A stretch of 64,000 bases of DNA from Actinomadura montaniterrae (GTDB lineage: Bacteria > Actinomycetota > Actinomycetes > Streptosporangiales > Streptosporangiaceae): positions 218,742-282,741 of the forward strand of contig NZ_WBMR01000001.1 of the NCBI RefSeq assembly GCF_008923365.1. Direction: 5' to 3'. The number at the start of each line of letters is the position of its first letter. The stretch's first letter is position 1. The notes beneath the pieces were generated by a model. That model was not told where the DNA came from. It did not search any database and saw only the letters and a list, made by a program, of their open reading frames with translations. Below are positions 26,615-35,369 of this stretch, one piece after another. Made by a program: the position numbers and the translations under genes.

Positions 26615-26769
26615 CGGGTCACCTCGCCGTGCAGGTACATGGCACCCCGGGAGGTGACCGTTTCGAGCAGGGGCTGGAAGGCCGGGCGGCCGGCGTCGAG
26701 GAAGGCCGGTGCCTGGTGCGGCACCACCTCGTCGACGAGCCGGGCCTCCGCGGTGATGACCTCGCTCAT
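26611..26769 (-). CDS. 52-residue protein heading the epimerase operon
   Basis: It begins MSEVITAEARLVDEVVPH, ends YLHGEVTR, and its TGA overlaps the epimerase ATG (ATGA). GGAAGG lies 8 bases before its ATG at 26769, a better ribosome site than the epimerase itself has. It is therefore probably translated and drives the epimerase by coupling. No family is recognisable. It may be the surviving start of a larger gene or a true small protein. Confidence 0.55.
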   Translation of the reverse strand: MSEVITAEARLVDEVVPHQAPAFLDAGRPAFQPLLETVTSRGAMYLHGEVTR

Positions 26770-26961
26770 GAACTGCCTTCCGTCGGTTCAGATCGCATGT
26801 GCGCCCATGCCAGCGGCCGGGCAGTGCCCGCCGTCGCGCAGGGCGATCCTGCGCGGCGCTCGCCTGGGCTAATGCCACTCCGGCGACGGTGTCCGCCGCT
26901 TAGGCACACGGTGACGTTATGAGGCGGCGCGGCGGTGAGTCTTGAACGAATCGTGCATACG

Positions 26962-27921
26962 TCACAGCCGCAGCGGTGGCCTTGCGCGGGCGGCGAGGAA
27001 GGAACGGTAGGACGCCGCGTGGTCGTGCTCGCGCAGGCATCGCTCGACCTCCCCGCCGAACAACGCGCTCGGGGTGACCCCGGCCAGGCGCAGGCACTCC
27101 CGGCTGAGGTGGGACTGGTCGGCGTAGCCGACGTCGGCCGCGAGGCCGGCCATCCCTTCAGCGCCGGGCTGACCCAGCGGCGTGGTCGCGGCCTGGGCCA
27201 GCGCGAGAAAACCCTGGAACCGGAGGGTCCGCTGCAGCACCTTCGGAGTCACGCCCACCACATGCAGGCACCGGCGACGCAGCTGGCTGGCCGACAGCCC
27301 CAGATGCGAGGCGAGGACGCCGACCTCGGACCGCTGCCAGGGCATCAGCAACCGGACCGCCTCGTCCATCAGCGGATCCGCTCGGGTCGCCGCGCGCACC
27401 TCCTGCAGCAGGTGGGCTTGCAGCATCGCCAGGGCCGATTCGGGCGTGGGCGCGTTCACCATCGCGTCGCCGAGCCGTTCCACCCACCGATAACCCAGCT
27501 CCCGCAACCCGACCCACTGGTCGAGCAGCTCGGACAGTGCCACCGGGAGCAGCGGGTTGCCGCCCGGCCGGAACCGGATCCCGACAATGGTGGTGCGCGC
27601 CGGGATCACCTCGAGCACCGGGCCGGTCAGCGGACCGAGGAGCTGCGGCTCGCCACCCAGCGGCCAGTGCAGGTCGACCCCGCCCGCCGGGAGGCGGCGC
27701 TGCACGTACGGGACGTCGTCGGTGCGGTGCACCCAAACCGTCCGGACCAGTGCCGACAACTCCGGCTCCGGCAGCCGTTCGACGTACGACCGCACCAATC
27801 CCGATCCGTCGGCCTCACCCTCCCCGGCGGGTGGGGCCGAGGCCCGTCGTTCCTCGCCTGCGGGCACATCGGCCCGGAGGTTCCGGCTCCCCGGTGCGCG
27901 GGGACGGACGCGGTTAGGCAC
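26962..27921 (-). CDS. AraC-family transcriptional regulator
   Basis: The protein has 319 residues. Residues 35-190 resemble the N-terminal domain of AraC regulators with a DUF6597-like module (LPEPELSALVRTVWVHRTDD, VIPARTTIVGIRFRPGGNPL). Two helix-turn-helix motifs follow at about 215-300 (VLASHLGLSASQLRRRCLHV; AADVGYADQSHLSRECLRLA). The GTG start lies inside the last codons of the TetR gene upstream, so the two regulators are translated from one message. The pair suggests layered control of a nearby promoter. Confidence 0.85.
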   Translation of the reverse strand: MPNRVRPRAPGSRNLRADVPAGEERRASAPPAGEGEADGSGLVRSYVERLPEPELSALVRTVWVHRTDDVPYVQRRLPAGGVDLHWPLGGEPQLLGPLTGPVLEVIPARTTIVGIRFRPGGNPLLPVALSELLDQWVGLRELGYRWVERLGDAMVNAPTPESALAMLQAHLLQEVRAATRADPLMDEAVRLLMPWQRSEVGVLASHLGLSASQLRRRCLHVVGVTPKVLQRTLRFQGFLALAQAATTPLGQPGAEGMAGLAADVGYADQSHLSRECLRLAGVTPSALFGGEVERCLREHDHAASYRSFLAARARPPLRL

Positions 27922-28462
27922 GGATCGCACGATCGACCAGCTCGGCGAGCTCGGCGGCGGCCCGACCGGTGTCGGCGCCCGCGTTGACGATGTCCAGGAC
28001 CGTCGCGTCGATCGCACCCCGCAACGCCACCGCGGCCGTGTGGACATCGAACGCTCGCAGCTCCCCGGCCTCCTGCCCCCGCCGGAAACCGTCCTCCAGC
28101 AACGCCAGACCCCCACCGCCGGTGGCAGCGCCAACGGCCCCGGCCAGGTCGATCGCCGCCCTGGCGTAGACCGGATCGGTGGCGATGAACTCCAGGTTGC
28201 TGCGGATGTACGTCCCGATCTTCGCGCGCACCGTCGTCTGCGCCGCGATCTGCGGACCCATGAACGCGGCCGCCCGCGCCAGGACGTGCTCGAACGTCTG
28301 CGCAAGCAGCGCCTCCCGCGTGCCGAAATGGTAGGAGATCAGTCGCGTGCTGCTCAGCCCCGCCTCCTGCACCACCTTCGCGAACGACAGGCCGTGGCTG
28401 CCCTCACGGGCGACGACGCGCACCGCCGCCTCGACGATCTGCTCCCGTCTCTGACTGCTCAC
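27914..28462 (-). CDS. TetR-family regulator
   Basis: The 182-residue protein has a TetR helix-turn-helix (REQIVEAAVRVVAREGSHGL, SFAKVVQEAGLSSTRLISYH) and a C-terminal all-helical ligand domain. I favour the GTG at 28462 over an ATG nine bases upstream because AAGG abuts that ATG but is well spaced from the GTG. It is divergent from a membrane-protein operon, and a perfect 18-bp palindrome between them is the probable operator. An AraC regulator gene overlaps its 3' end. Confidence 0.87.
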   Translation of the reverse strand: MSSQRREQIVEAAVRVVAREGSHGLSFAKVVQEAGLSSTRLISYHFGTREALLAQTFEHVLARAAAFMGPQIAAQTTVRAKIGTYIRSNLEFIATDPVYARAAIDLAGAVGAATGGGGLALLEDGFRRGQEAGELRAFDVHTAAVALRGAIDATVLDIVNAGADTGRAAAELAELVDRAIRA

Positions 28463-28540
28463 GCACCCCATCCTTGCCGCTCGCCCGGCCGGCGACTCGA
28501 CGATGCCGGCTTGACGCCATCTTACTCGCCCAGGTAACAA

Positions 28541-28558
28541 TTTACTCATGCGAGTAAA
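28541..28558. promoter_or_regulatory. perfect TetR-type operator over the membrane-protein start codon
   Basis: TTTACTCATGCGAGTAAA is a perfect palindrome between the TetR gene and the membrane operon. The candidate ATG at 28548 lies in its centre. A weaker related repeat (TTACTCGCCCAGGTAA) lies at about 28522-28537. Binding would block transcription in both directions. Confidence 0.75.
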
Positions 28559-29024
28559 AGAGTCTGCTTCGCCGCGCCGGGTGACGACGGTGCTGAGACC
28601 GGGCCCGGATCGGGTGATGCGCTACGCGCGGATCGTGTTCGGGATCATTGCCGTCGGCTCGGCCGTGACCGTGGCGGCGGCAGCGGTGCTCCAGCAGGTG
28701 GATCCGGACCAGGTGAACTGGGTGGTCTGGGTCCGCGCCGGGTTCTACACCGTCGGGGGCCTGTGGCTGCTGGCTGTTGTGCGGGACGCGCGGCAGAAGG
28801 CGGCCCGTACCGCCTTCACCCGGCTAAGGGTCATCTGCGTGCTCGCGCCTCTCGGTATCGCGGCCCTGGTCATCGCCCCGGATTCCGGCTATCCCCTCTG
28901 GATGAGGATCGAGCAGGCCTGCTTCGGGATCCTGATGGCCCCGCTCGCCGTCGCCTTGTTCAAACCGTCGGTGGCCGCAGACTTCCGGCGAGCCCGCCAA
29001 GCCGGCAACGACAGGGCCGCCTGA
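28548..29024 (+). CDS. four-TM membrane protein, TetR-regulated
   Basis: Up to 158 residues with about four hydrophobic segments (ARIVFGIIAVGSAVTVAAAA, VWVRAGFYTVGGLWLLAVV, VICVLAPLGIAALVIA, ACFGILMAPLAVALF). The first ATG is inside the operator and has no ribosome site. The message may be leaderless, or translation may start at the ATG at 28617, just before the first membrane segment. The family is unknown. Its TGA overlaps the start of a second small membrane protein, so the two probably act together. Confidence 0.7.
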   Translation: MRVKESASPRRVTTVLRPGPDRVMRYARIVFGIIAVGSAVTVAAAAVLQQVDPDQVNWVVWVRAGFYTVGGLWLLAVVRDARQKAARTAFTRLRVICVLAPLGIAALVIAPDSGYPLWMRIEQACFGILMAPLAVALFKPSVAADFRRARQAGNDRAA

Positions 29025-29209
29025 TGCCGAAGCAGCGCACGGAGGTACCGAGATTCCTCGCCATCACCGTCCTGGTCGCGCTTGAGATCGTCGTCATCGC
29101 GATACTGACCGCGATCCGGATCACCGGCGTACCGGCCGTCATCATCGTGGTGATCTTCGCCCTCCTCGAACGCCTCGCCTACGTTCGATGGTTCAAGAGA
29201 CGGCGATGA
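29024..29209 (+). CDS. 61-residue membrane protein
   Basis: It starts MPKQRTEVPRFLAITVLVAL and contains two hydrophobic stretches and a basic tail (YVRWFKRRR). The ATG overlaps the stop of the upstream membrane gene (TGATG), which implies coupled translation. No family is recognised. With its neighbour it could form a small membrane complex controlled by the divergent TetR. Confidence 0.7.
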   Translation: MPKQRTEVPRFLAITVLVALEIVVIAILTAIRITGVPAVIIVVIFALLERLAYVRWFKRRR

Positions 29210-29219
29210 TCCAGGCCCA

Positions 29220-29860
29220 GTCACCTGTCCTTGGCTCTGATCGGCCAGGAGCGACGCAAATAGTCATGCTCGCCGTACCTGGTGCACAGGGCCACGAACT
29301 CCCCGACGCCTCGTAGCGGTTCGTCGCCGAGGTGGGCGGGCGGCTCGTCCAGCTTCCATGAGCACCGGAATCGGCTGGGATAGCACATGCGCATCCTCAC
29401 TGAAGGTGGGTGATGCTCCGCTTCCCGCGCCGGGTGTGGAGACGGTCGGGCTGTTGCTGCGTTGCCAGATCGCGTAGATCAGGTGCCGCCCCTTCTTGCC
29501 CGCCGGGATCCGGCCGGGAAACCGGCAGCGCCTGAACTGTTCGAACGCCACCAGTGGGAAGCCGGGTCTGTGGTCGCACACCTCGATCACTACGACGGCC
29601 CGCAGGTGCCTGCCACAGTGCCCGAGCCCGACCTCGACGGCGCCGCCCGGGGATGAGTGGGGCAGCGCGTCGCGAGCCGACACCGCCCGCAGCAGGGCCA
29701 ACGGCGGCGCCGGGCTTGGCTTGACCCTCGTCCGCCAGCGCGGCGACCTGCCCATCCGACCCCACCTCCCGCAACCCGTCCAGCAGGAGTGCCACGCCGC
29801 GCGGGTCGTTGACGGGGACGTGCGCGGCGGTGAAGTGGGCGGGGCGGGGGTCATCGGCGC
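29220..29860 (-). pseudogene. mosaic of gene fragments including an AA10 LPMO piece
   Basis: Several unrelated coding-like pieces lie in different frames. Near 29220-29350 is WKLDEPPAHLGDEPLRG and YGEHDYLRRSWPIRAK. Near 29440-29560 is FRRCRFPGRIPAGKKGRHLI then YAIWQRSN, which closely matches the conserved region of AA10 lytic polysaccharide monooxygenases. Near 29700-29850 is AAHVPVNDPRGVALLLDGLR then EVGSDGQVAALADE, a repeat unit found in large actinobacterial repeat proteins. None has a start, a stop and a continuous frame. The stretch is decayed DNA assembled from several genes. Confidence 0.6.
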
Positions 29861-29869
29861 GAGTCTGCG

Positions 29870-30567
29870 GCCGAGGTCGACTATGCCGGTGGTCTCGGCC
29901 GCGACGACGTGGCGTCCTTGGGCGTCGGGCAGGAATGCGGCCGCCCGGTGGGCGTAGTCGACCTCGCGGACGTCGACGACGGTCAGTGCGATGCGGGGGC
30001 GCCGAAGCGCATCCGGCCGCCGGCCATCTGCTCGGCGATGCTGAAGCTCTCGCTGGTCGGGTTCCTAGGAGGTCGTGTTCCAGGTCTTCTCGGTCACGAT
30101 CCGGCGCGGGACGTCGACGATGTCCTGGGCGTCGCCGATCATCGCGGCTACCGAGCTGGTGAGCACCACCCGCTGGACTTCGCCGACCTCGGTTGCGGTG
30201 CCGAGCACGTTGCGGGTTCCATGCACGGCCGGGTCGACAAGATCGCGTTGGGGTTCTCGCACAGACCGGACGAGGGGCGAAGCGGTGTGGATCACGATGC
30301 GGCATCCCCGCATGGCTTGTGCGTACGAGCCGTCCCGCAGGAGGTCGGATGCGAAGAGACGCAGAGTTCCTGTGATGCATCGGCGGCGTCGAGAAGCTGC
30401 TGAACCTTGCCGGCATCGCGCGGGTCGCGGACTGCGGCATGGACGGTGACTCCTGCGTCGACCAGGCCTTTCACAATCCAGCCGGCGACGTAACCGGTGG
30501 CGCCGGTCACCATCACCGGCGCGCTCGCATCGACCGGCAGGTTGCTGAGATCGACCTGGGTGTCCAT
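29870..30567 (-). pseudogene. frameshifted NAD-dependent epimerase/reductase
   Basis: From the ATG at 30567, with AGAGGGAAA upstream, the frame gives a normal extended-SDR start (VMVTGATGYVAGWIVKGLVD). It is lost near 30360. A second frame carries DLLRDGSYAQAMRGCRIVIH, HGTRNVLGTATEVGEVQRVV and LTSSVAAMIGDAQDIVDVP to a stop at 30065. A third carries the C-terminal part (GGRMRFGAPALTVVDVREVD, YAHRAAAFLPDAQGRHVVAA). The family is the dihydroflavonol-4-reductase/cinnamoyl-CoA reductase-like group. At least two frame changes make it a pseudogene. Confidence 0.75.
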
Positions 30568-30610
30568 GGAGTTTCCCTCTCACCGTAGTCCGCGACCCGG
30601 GGCCCGGCCT

Positions 30611-31570
30611 CTACTCGTTCACCAGGAGGATCTTGCCGACGTGCCGGCCGGCTTCCATGAGCCGGTGGGCCTCGGCGGCTTCGGCCATGGGCAGGCGCTG
30701 ATCGATGATCAGCTGCACGTCCCCGTTCTCGATCATCGGCCAGACGTGCTGCTGCACCTCGGCGACGATCGCGGCCTTCTGCGCGGCGGGCCGCGTGCGC
30801 AGGGTGGTGCCGTGGACCGATGCGCGCTTGAAGACCAGTTCAGCGAGGTTGAGCGGGCCCTCCAGGCCGTCCTGCATGCCGATGACGGCCAGGCGCCCGT
30901 CGGTGGCCAGCGACCGAATGTTGCGCTCGAGGTACCGGCCGCCGATGACGTCGAGGATGACGTCGTAGGGTCCGTGCTCGGCGAAATCATCCGTGCGGTA
31001 GTCGAGTGTCAGGTCGGCGCCGAGTTCCCTCGCCCGCTCGGCCTTCTCGGGGCCGCCCACTGTGGTGACCACCCTGGCTCCCAGGGCCTTGGCGATCTGG
31101 AGCGCCACGGTCCCGACGCCTCCCGCCCCGCCGTGCATGAGGAAGGTCTCGCCCTCCTCGAGCTTCGCGGTCATCACGATGTTGGACCACACCGTGGCGG
31201 TCGCCTCGGGCAGCGCTGCCGCGTCGACCAGTCCGGTCCCCTTGGGAATCGTGAGCAACTGACCCGCGGGGACGGCGACCTTTTCCGCGTAACCGCCGCC
31301 TGTGAGCAGCGCGCAGACCTCGTCGCCGACCTGCCAGCCGGTGACGCCCTGCCCGAGGGCGCTGATGCGGCCCGAAACCTCCAGACCCGGGTAGGGCGAA
31401 GCGCCCGGCGGCACCGGGTAGAGCCCCATCCGCTGCATGATGTCGGCCCGGTTGAGGGCGCTGGCCGCCACATCGATGACGACTTCGCCGACAGCGGGCG
31501 TCGGGTCGTCCACCTGCGTCCATTCCAGGACCTCGGGGCCACCAGGCTTCTTGATCGATATCGCCTTCAT
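30611..31570 (-). CDS. NAD(P)H quinone oxidoreductase, PIG3-like (MDR superfamily)
   Basis: The 319-residue protein matches the zinc-free quinone reductases of the PIG3/TP53I3 type. It shows AASALNRADIMQRMGLYPVP, YPGLEVSGRISALGQGVTGW, GGAGGVGTVALQIAKALGA, and a C-terminal RLMEAGRHVGKILLVNE. It should reduce quinones or related electrophiles. GGAG precedes the ATG at 31570. Two copies of the 19-bp operator ATGTNNNCANTGNNNACAT lie 156-202 bp upstream, placing the gene in the TetR regulon shared with OYE, decarboxylase-like/ALDH and DJ-1 genes. Confidence 0.88.
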   Translation of the reverse strand: MKAISIKKPGGPEVLEWTQVDDPTPAVGEVVIDVAASALNRADIMQRMGLYPVPPGASPYPGLEVSGRISALGQGVTGWQVGDEVCALLTGGGYAEKVAVPAGQLLTIPKGTGLVDAAALPEATATVWSNIVMTAKLEEGETFLMHGGAGGVGTVALQIAKALGARVVTTVGGPEKAERARELGADLTLDYRTDDFAEHGPYDVILDVIGGRYLERNIRSLATDGRLAVIGMQDGLEGPLNLAELVFKRASVHGTTLRTRPAAQKAAIVAEVQQHVWPMIENGDVQLIIDQRLPMAEAAEAHRLMEAGRHVGKILLVNE

Positions 31571-31725
31571 GGATGCTCCGCTTCACATGGCTGAGTGAGG
31601 GCTCCCGCGGTCGTCCCAGGTCAGGGCGTTTGCGGCAGGTCTTTGCCGAGAGTGCTCGGCTGAAACTCGCCCTGTGGGGGCCCGTGGTCGCGCCGCGTGC
31701 AGTGCCAGCGGTTACCGGGAGCCGA

Positions 31726-31744
31726 ATGTTTGCAGTGCATACAT
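31726..31744. promoter_or_regulatory. 19-bp regulon operator A (quinone reductase side)
   Basis: ATGTTTGCAGTGCATACAT fits the consensus ATGTNNNCANTGNNNACAT. It lies 28 bp, centre to centre, from operator B. Confidence 0.75.
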
Positions 31745-31753
31745 TAGGGACAG

Positions 31754-31772
31754 AAGTACGCAGTGTCAACAT
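31754..31772. promoter_or_regulatory. 19-bp regulon operator B (quinone reductase side)
   Basis: On the minus strand ATGTTGACACTGCGTACTT, one arm perfect and the other degenerate. It is almost the same sequence as operator G at 39728, which suggests the intergenic regions were duplicated together. Confidence 0.65.
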
Positions 31773-31923
31773 TCGTGAGGGGTGTCACGCCGGCGGTCGT
31801 GTGCCGGGGTGCTGCCGCGTGGTCCGAGGCGTGTCGCGGGGCGCGGGTGTCACCTCCGCCGCGCCAGCTCAGTTGCCGGCGTGCGGAGCGGTCATGTCGA
31901 TGTGATGCAGAACACTTCCTCGG

Positions 31924-31942
31924 ATGTCTGCACTGCTTACAT
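31924..31942. promoter_or_regulatory. 19-bp regulon operator C (OYE side)
   Basis: ATGTCTGCACTGCTTACAT matches the regulon consensus. It is 28 bp, centre to centre, from operator D. Confidence 0.75.
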
Positions 31943-31951
31943 CGTCCTCTA

Positions 31952-31970
31952 ATGTGAGCGATGCAAACAT
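31952..31970. promoter_or_regulatory. 19-bp regulon operator D (OYE side)
   Basis: ATGTGAGCGATGCAAACAT lies 33 bp before the OYE start codon. Binding here would overlap the promoter or the transcription start. Confidence 0.75.
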
Positions 31971-32002
31971 GGTCGGTGGTGGAGATCGAGAGAGGAACCC
32001 GT

Positions 32003-33265
32003 ATGGCCAGCGAACTGTTCTCACCGCTGTCCCTGCGCTCTGGACAGGTGCTGGGCAACCGGATCGCGAAGGCGGCCATGGAGGAGAACCTGGCCGGCGA
32101 CGGTCAGCTTCCCGACCGGCGCTTGACCGCGCTGTACCGCAGGTGGGCCGCCGGCGGCGCCGGACTGCTGATCACCGGCAACGTCATGGTCCATGCCGCG
32201 GCGCTGACCGGCCCCGGGGGAGTCGTGCTCGACGATGCGGCGCCATTGGAGCCCTTCGCCGAGTGGGCCAAGGCCGGCAAGGCCGGGGGAGTGGCGATGT
32301 GGATGCAGATCAACCACCCCGGTCGCCAGGTCCAGGCCGACATGCCCGGTGTCGTGTGGGGGCCGTCGGACGTGGGCGTTGACCTGGGGCGGCACAGCAG
32401 CCGATTCGGGCGCCCCGTCGCCATGACCCCCGCGCAGATCGAGGACACCGTGGCCCGGTTCGCGGTGACGGCCCTACGCGCCGAACAGGCGGGCTTCGAC
32501 GGTGTGGAGGTGCACGCCGCGCACGGCTACCTCCTGTCGCAGTTCCTGTCGCCCCTGGTCAACCGGCGCACGGATGCCTGGGGTGGGTCGCTGGAGAACC
32601 GGGCCCGGATGCTGCTGGAGGTCGTCCGTGCCGTTCGCGCCGTCGTCTCACCGGCCTTCGCGGTCGCGGTGAAACTCAACTCCGCCGACTTTCAGCGCGG
32701 CGGATTCGACGTCGATGACGCACGGCGGGTCATCGCGCTGCTCGAGCCGCTCGGCATCGATCTGGTCGAACTGTCCGGTGGCAGCTATGAGAGCCCGGCG
32801 ATGACCGGTCGTCCGGCCGACACGCGCACCCGGGCCCGGGAAGCCTATTTCCTGGATCTGGCGACGGACCTGGCCAAGGCCAGCCCGCTTCCGTTGATGC
32901 TGACCGGCGGCATCACCCGCCGCGACACCGCTCTCAGGGTTCTCGACAGCGGTGTGGCAGTGATAGGCATGGGCACCGCACTGGCCGTCACCCCGGACCT
33001 GCCCGACCGCTGGCGGCACGGTCGCGAGGCCGAGCGGCAACTGCGGCCGGTCACCTGGTCCGACAAGGCTCTCGCGTCGTCTGCGAGCATGGCGCAGGTC
33101 CGCCACCAGATGCGCCGCATCGCCCGCGGCAGCGCGCCCAGGCCCGCCATCCACCCGGCGTACGCGCTCTTGTCCGAAGAACGTCGGCGCCGACGGGCCT
33201 TGCGGCGCTACCGCGCATGGCTGCCTGCTTCGCTAGGCACCGCCACAGCAAGCCGCCCCCTGTGA
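32003..33265 (+). CDS. old yellow enzyme-family NADH:flavin oxidoreductase
   Basis: The 420-residue protein is a single FMN-binding TIM barrel: FSPLSLRSGQVLGNRIAKAA at the N-terminus, GLLITGNVMVH, WMQINHPGRQV, and the family signature HAAHGYLLSQFLSPLVNRR followed by GGSLENRAR. It lacks the C-terminal ferredoxin and NADH domains of larger relatives. OYE enzymes reduce the C=C of enones and nitro compounds. AGAGGAA precedes the ATG at 32003. Twin operators C and D lie in its promoter. It is divergent from the quinone reductase gene across a regulatory region of about 430 bp. Confidence 0.9.
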   Translation: MASELFSPLSLRSGQVLGNRIAKAAMEENLAGDGQLPDRRLTALYRRWAAGGAGLLITGNVMVHAAALTGPGGVVLDDAAPLEPFAEWAKAGKAGGVAMWMQINHPGRQVQADMPGVVWGPSDVGVDLGRHSSRFGRPVAMTPAQIEDTVARFAVTALRAEQAGFDGVEVHAAHGYLLSQFLSPLVNRRTDAWGGSLENRARMLLEVVRAVRAVVSPAFAVAVKLNSADFQRGGFDVDDARRVIALLEPLGIDLVELSGGSYESPAMTGRPADTRTRAREAYFLDLATDLAKASPLPLMLTGGITRRDTALRVLDSGVAVIGMGTALAVTPDLPDRWRHGREAERQLRPVTWSDKALASSASMAQVRHQMRRIARGSAPRPAIHPAYALLSEERRRRRALRRYRAWLPASLGTATASRPL

Positions 33266-33314
33266 GAGGCCGCCGACGGCGGGTCTGCTCAAGTTCGCGC
33301 CGGCTGCTCGTCAC

Positions 33315-34232
33315 TCAGGCCGGAGTGGGGACCGAGGTGGGGATGGGCATGTGCAGGGCGATTTGGCCTTCGGTGACGACGTCGAGTCGGACGGGTTTGA
33401 TGGGCTTGAGTGATCGCAGGTCGTCGGCCATGCGGCCTTCGCCGATCCGGAGAGTGATGTCTCGCGGGAGGCGTGTGGTTCCGGTGGCGAGCATGTTGGT
33501 CTGGCTCAGGGTGGAGTGCCATGCGCCGTTGATGGTGGTGTAGGAGACGAGGGTGGAGACGCGCCTGCCGCTGGGATGGCTGGTCTGGCTCGGTGTCGGT
33601 GCCGAGAACGACAGGTCGGTCCCGCCGGTGTCGTTGGCGACGCGTGCCGCGGTCCGATCGGTGTCGATGTCGACGTCGAGTTCGGTGACCCACTTGGGGA
33701 GACCGTAAGCATCGTGCCCGCGTATCTGCGCGATGTCGGTATTGACCGGCAACGACAGCACATAGGAGTCGAGTTGGTCGTTCTTGAGGGCGGCGAGGAG
33801 GTCGATGAACCCGAGCCGGCCGTGCCGGGCCGGTCGCACGGCGATGCCGACGGCTGCCTCGGTGTAGAAGTCGATGTCGCAGACGTCGTAGCGGAAGAAC
33901 ATGATCGAGATCAGGCCGAGGCCTGGGGCGACTTCCAGTGGTGACAGCTCTGCGGGCAGACGGGTTCGGATCGCGCGGGAGCGGGCGAGCAACGTGATGC
34001 GGGCGCTGGAGGAGCGGTAGTAGAAGTTCGGCGTGAGCGTGGTCCCGATCGGGGAGTCGACCTTGGTCTTGGGCATCCGCCGGAAGAAGTCCACGCTGGG
34101 GACGCGGGGGTCGCGGTCGACTTCGTCGAGGTCGGTGTTCATTCGGTACCGGTCGTAGAGGCCTCCCTTGGGAACCGCGACCTTGCGGTCGCCGAGTTCG
34201 ACCTCGACCATGTCCTGCTGAGATGACGACAT
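33315..34232 (-). CDS. acetoacetate decarboxylase-family protein, paralogue 1
   Basis: The 305-residue protein belongs to the acetoacetate decarboxylase-like beta-cone family (SVDFFRRMPKTKVDSPIGTT, GLISIMFFRYDVCDIDFYTE, GHDAYGLPKWVTELDVDID). The G-L-P-K segment aligns with the family's G-F-P-K-K active-site region, so the Schiff-base Lys may be kept, but the second Lys is Trp. Decarboxylation is therefore not certain; many relatives are cyclases or hydratases. About four residues in five match the protein at 38685-39602. The ATG at 34232 has AGGAG at good spacing; two earlier ATGs do not. Confidence 0.85.
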   Translation of the reverse strand: MSSSQQDMVEVELGDRKVAVPKGGLYDRYRMNTDLDEVDRDPRVPSVDFFRRMPKTKVDSPIGTTLTPNFYYRSSSARITLLARSRAIRTRLPAELSPLEVAPGLGLISIMFFRYDVCDIDFYTEAAVGIAVRPARHGRLGFIDLLAALKNDQLDSYVLSLPVNTDIAQIRGHDAYGLPKWVTELDVDIDTDRTAARVANDTGGTDLSFSAPTPSQTSHPSGRRVSTLVSYTTINGAWHSTLSQTNMLATGTTRLPRDITLRIGEGRMADDLRSLKPIKPVRLDVVTEGQIALHMPIPTSVPTPA

Positions 34233-34394
34233 CGGCATGCTCCTGGGATCCATGGGCCGGGTCTGGCGGTCATCGGCATGCCGGGCTTGGTCCCGCCCGG
34301 CGATTCTGGTGATCGGCGCGGTGACGCTCTCGGGCGGTTGCCCCGCCGTGCGGTCGGCGTGGCAACCGGGGATGCGTCGGGAAACGTGGGCGGC

Positions 34395-35369
34395 TCAGTC
34401 GCCGTGCAGTGCCGTCTTCAGGGCGTCCACGGCGAGTTTGCGGGCGACGTTGGTGGCTCGGGTGTCGCGCAGGCTGTCCAGCAGGAGGAAGTCGTGGACC
34501 ATGCCGGCGACCCGGACCGCGGTGACGTCCACGCCTGCCTCGCGCAGCTTGTTGGCGTATTGCTCGCCTTCGTCGCGCAGTACGTCGGCCTCGTCGGTGA
34601 TGAGCAGGGTGGTGGGCAGTCCCCTCAGTTCGTCCAGGGTGGCCTGGAGCGGGGAGGCGTACACCTCGGTGCGCCGTGACGGGTCGGGGGTGTAGGCGTC
34701 CCAGAACCACTTCATGCCGTCGCGGGTCAGGTAGTAGCCCTCGGCGAACTGCAGGTAGGACGGGGTGTCGAAGTCGGCGTTGGTCACCGGGTAGAGCAGG
34801 ATCTGCGCCTTGAGGTCGATCCCGCCGCGCTGCTTGTTCATCAGTGCGAACACCGCCGACATGCAGCCGCCGACCGACTCGCCGGCGACGGCGACGCGCG
34901 TGGTGTCCAGGCCGTGCTCGGCGCCGTGCTCCATGACCCACTGGCCCACGGCGTAGTTCTGCTCGACCTGGGTGGGATACCTGGCTTCCGGTGCCCGGTC
35001 GTAGACGGGGAAGACGCCCGCGGCGCCCGCGCCGACGGCCAGTTCGCGGAAGAGGCGGTCGTGGGTCTTCTCGTCGCCGAAGACCCAGCCTGCGCCGTGG
35101 ATGTAGAACATCACCGGCAGCGGCCCGCTCGCCCCCTTGGGACGGATGATGCGGGTGCGGACCGTGCCCCACTGGCCGGTGTCGACCTCGACCCACTCCT
35201 CGTCGACGTCCGGACGGGGCACACTGGTGTCGCTCTGCAGACCGAGCAGGATCTCCCGGCCCTTCTCCGGAGGCACCTCGTAGATCCGGGGGTGCGGATC
35301 GGTCGCCTCGGTCAGCGCTTTGGCGGCGGGCTCGAGGAAAGGGGTGATCGGCGGCGGCAGACTGGTCAT
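34395..35369 (-). CDS. HSL-family alpha/beta hydrolase (esterase)
   Basis: The 324-residue cytosolic hydrolase shows the HSL layout: oxyanion motif HGAGW (a variant of HGGGW), nucleophile in G-E-S-V-G-G, the acid in LLITDEADVLRDEG and the base in GMVHDFLLL. It should cleave short acyl or aryl esters. GGGAG lies 5 bases before the ATG at 35369. It precedes the decarboxylase-like gene at 33315 on the same strand with a gap of about 160 bp, so they may be cotranscribed. I see no copy of the 19-bp operator upstream. Confidence 0.87.
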   Translation of the reverse strand: MTSLPPPITPFLEPAAKALTEATDPHPRIYEVPPEKGREILLGLQSDTSVPRPDVDEEWVEVDTGQWGTVRTRIIRPKGASGPLPVMFYIHGAGWVFGDEKTHDRLFRELAVGAGAAGVFPVYDRAPEARYPTQVEQNYAVGQWVMEHGAEHGLDTTRVAVAGESVGGCMSAVFALMNKQRGGIDLKAQILLYPVTNADFDTPSYLQFAEGYYLTRDGMKWFWDAYTPDPSRRTEVYASPLQATLDELRGLPTTLLITDEADVLRDEGEQYANKLREAGVDVTAVRVAGMVHDFLLLDSLRDTRATNVARKLAVDALKTALHGD

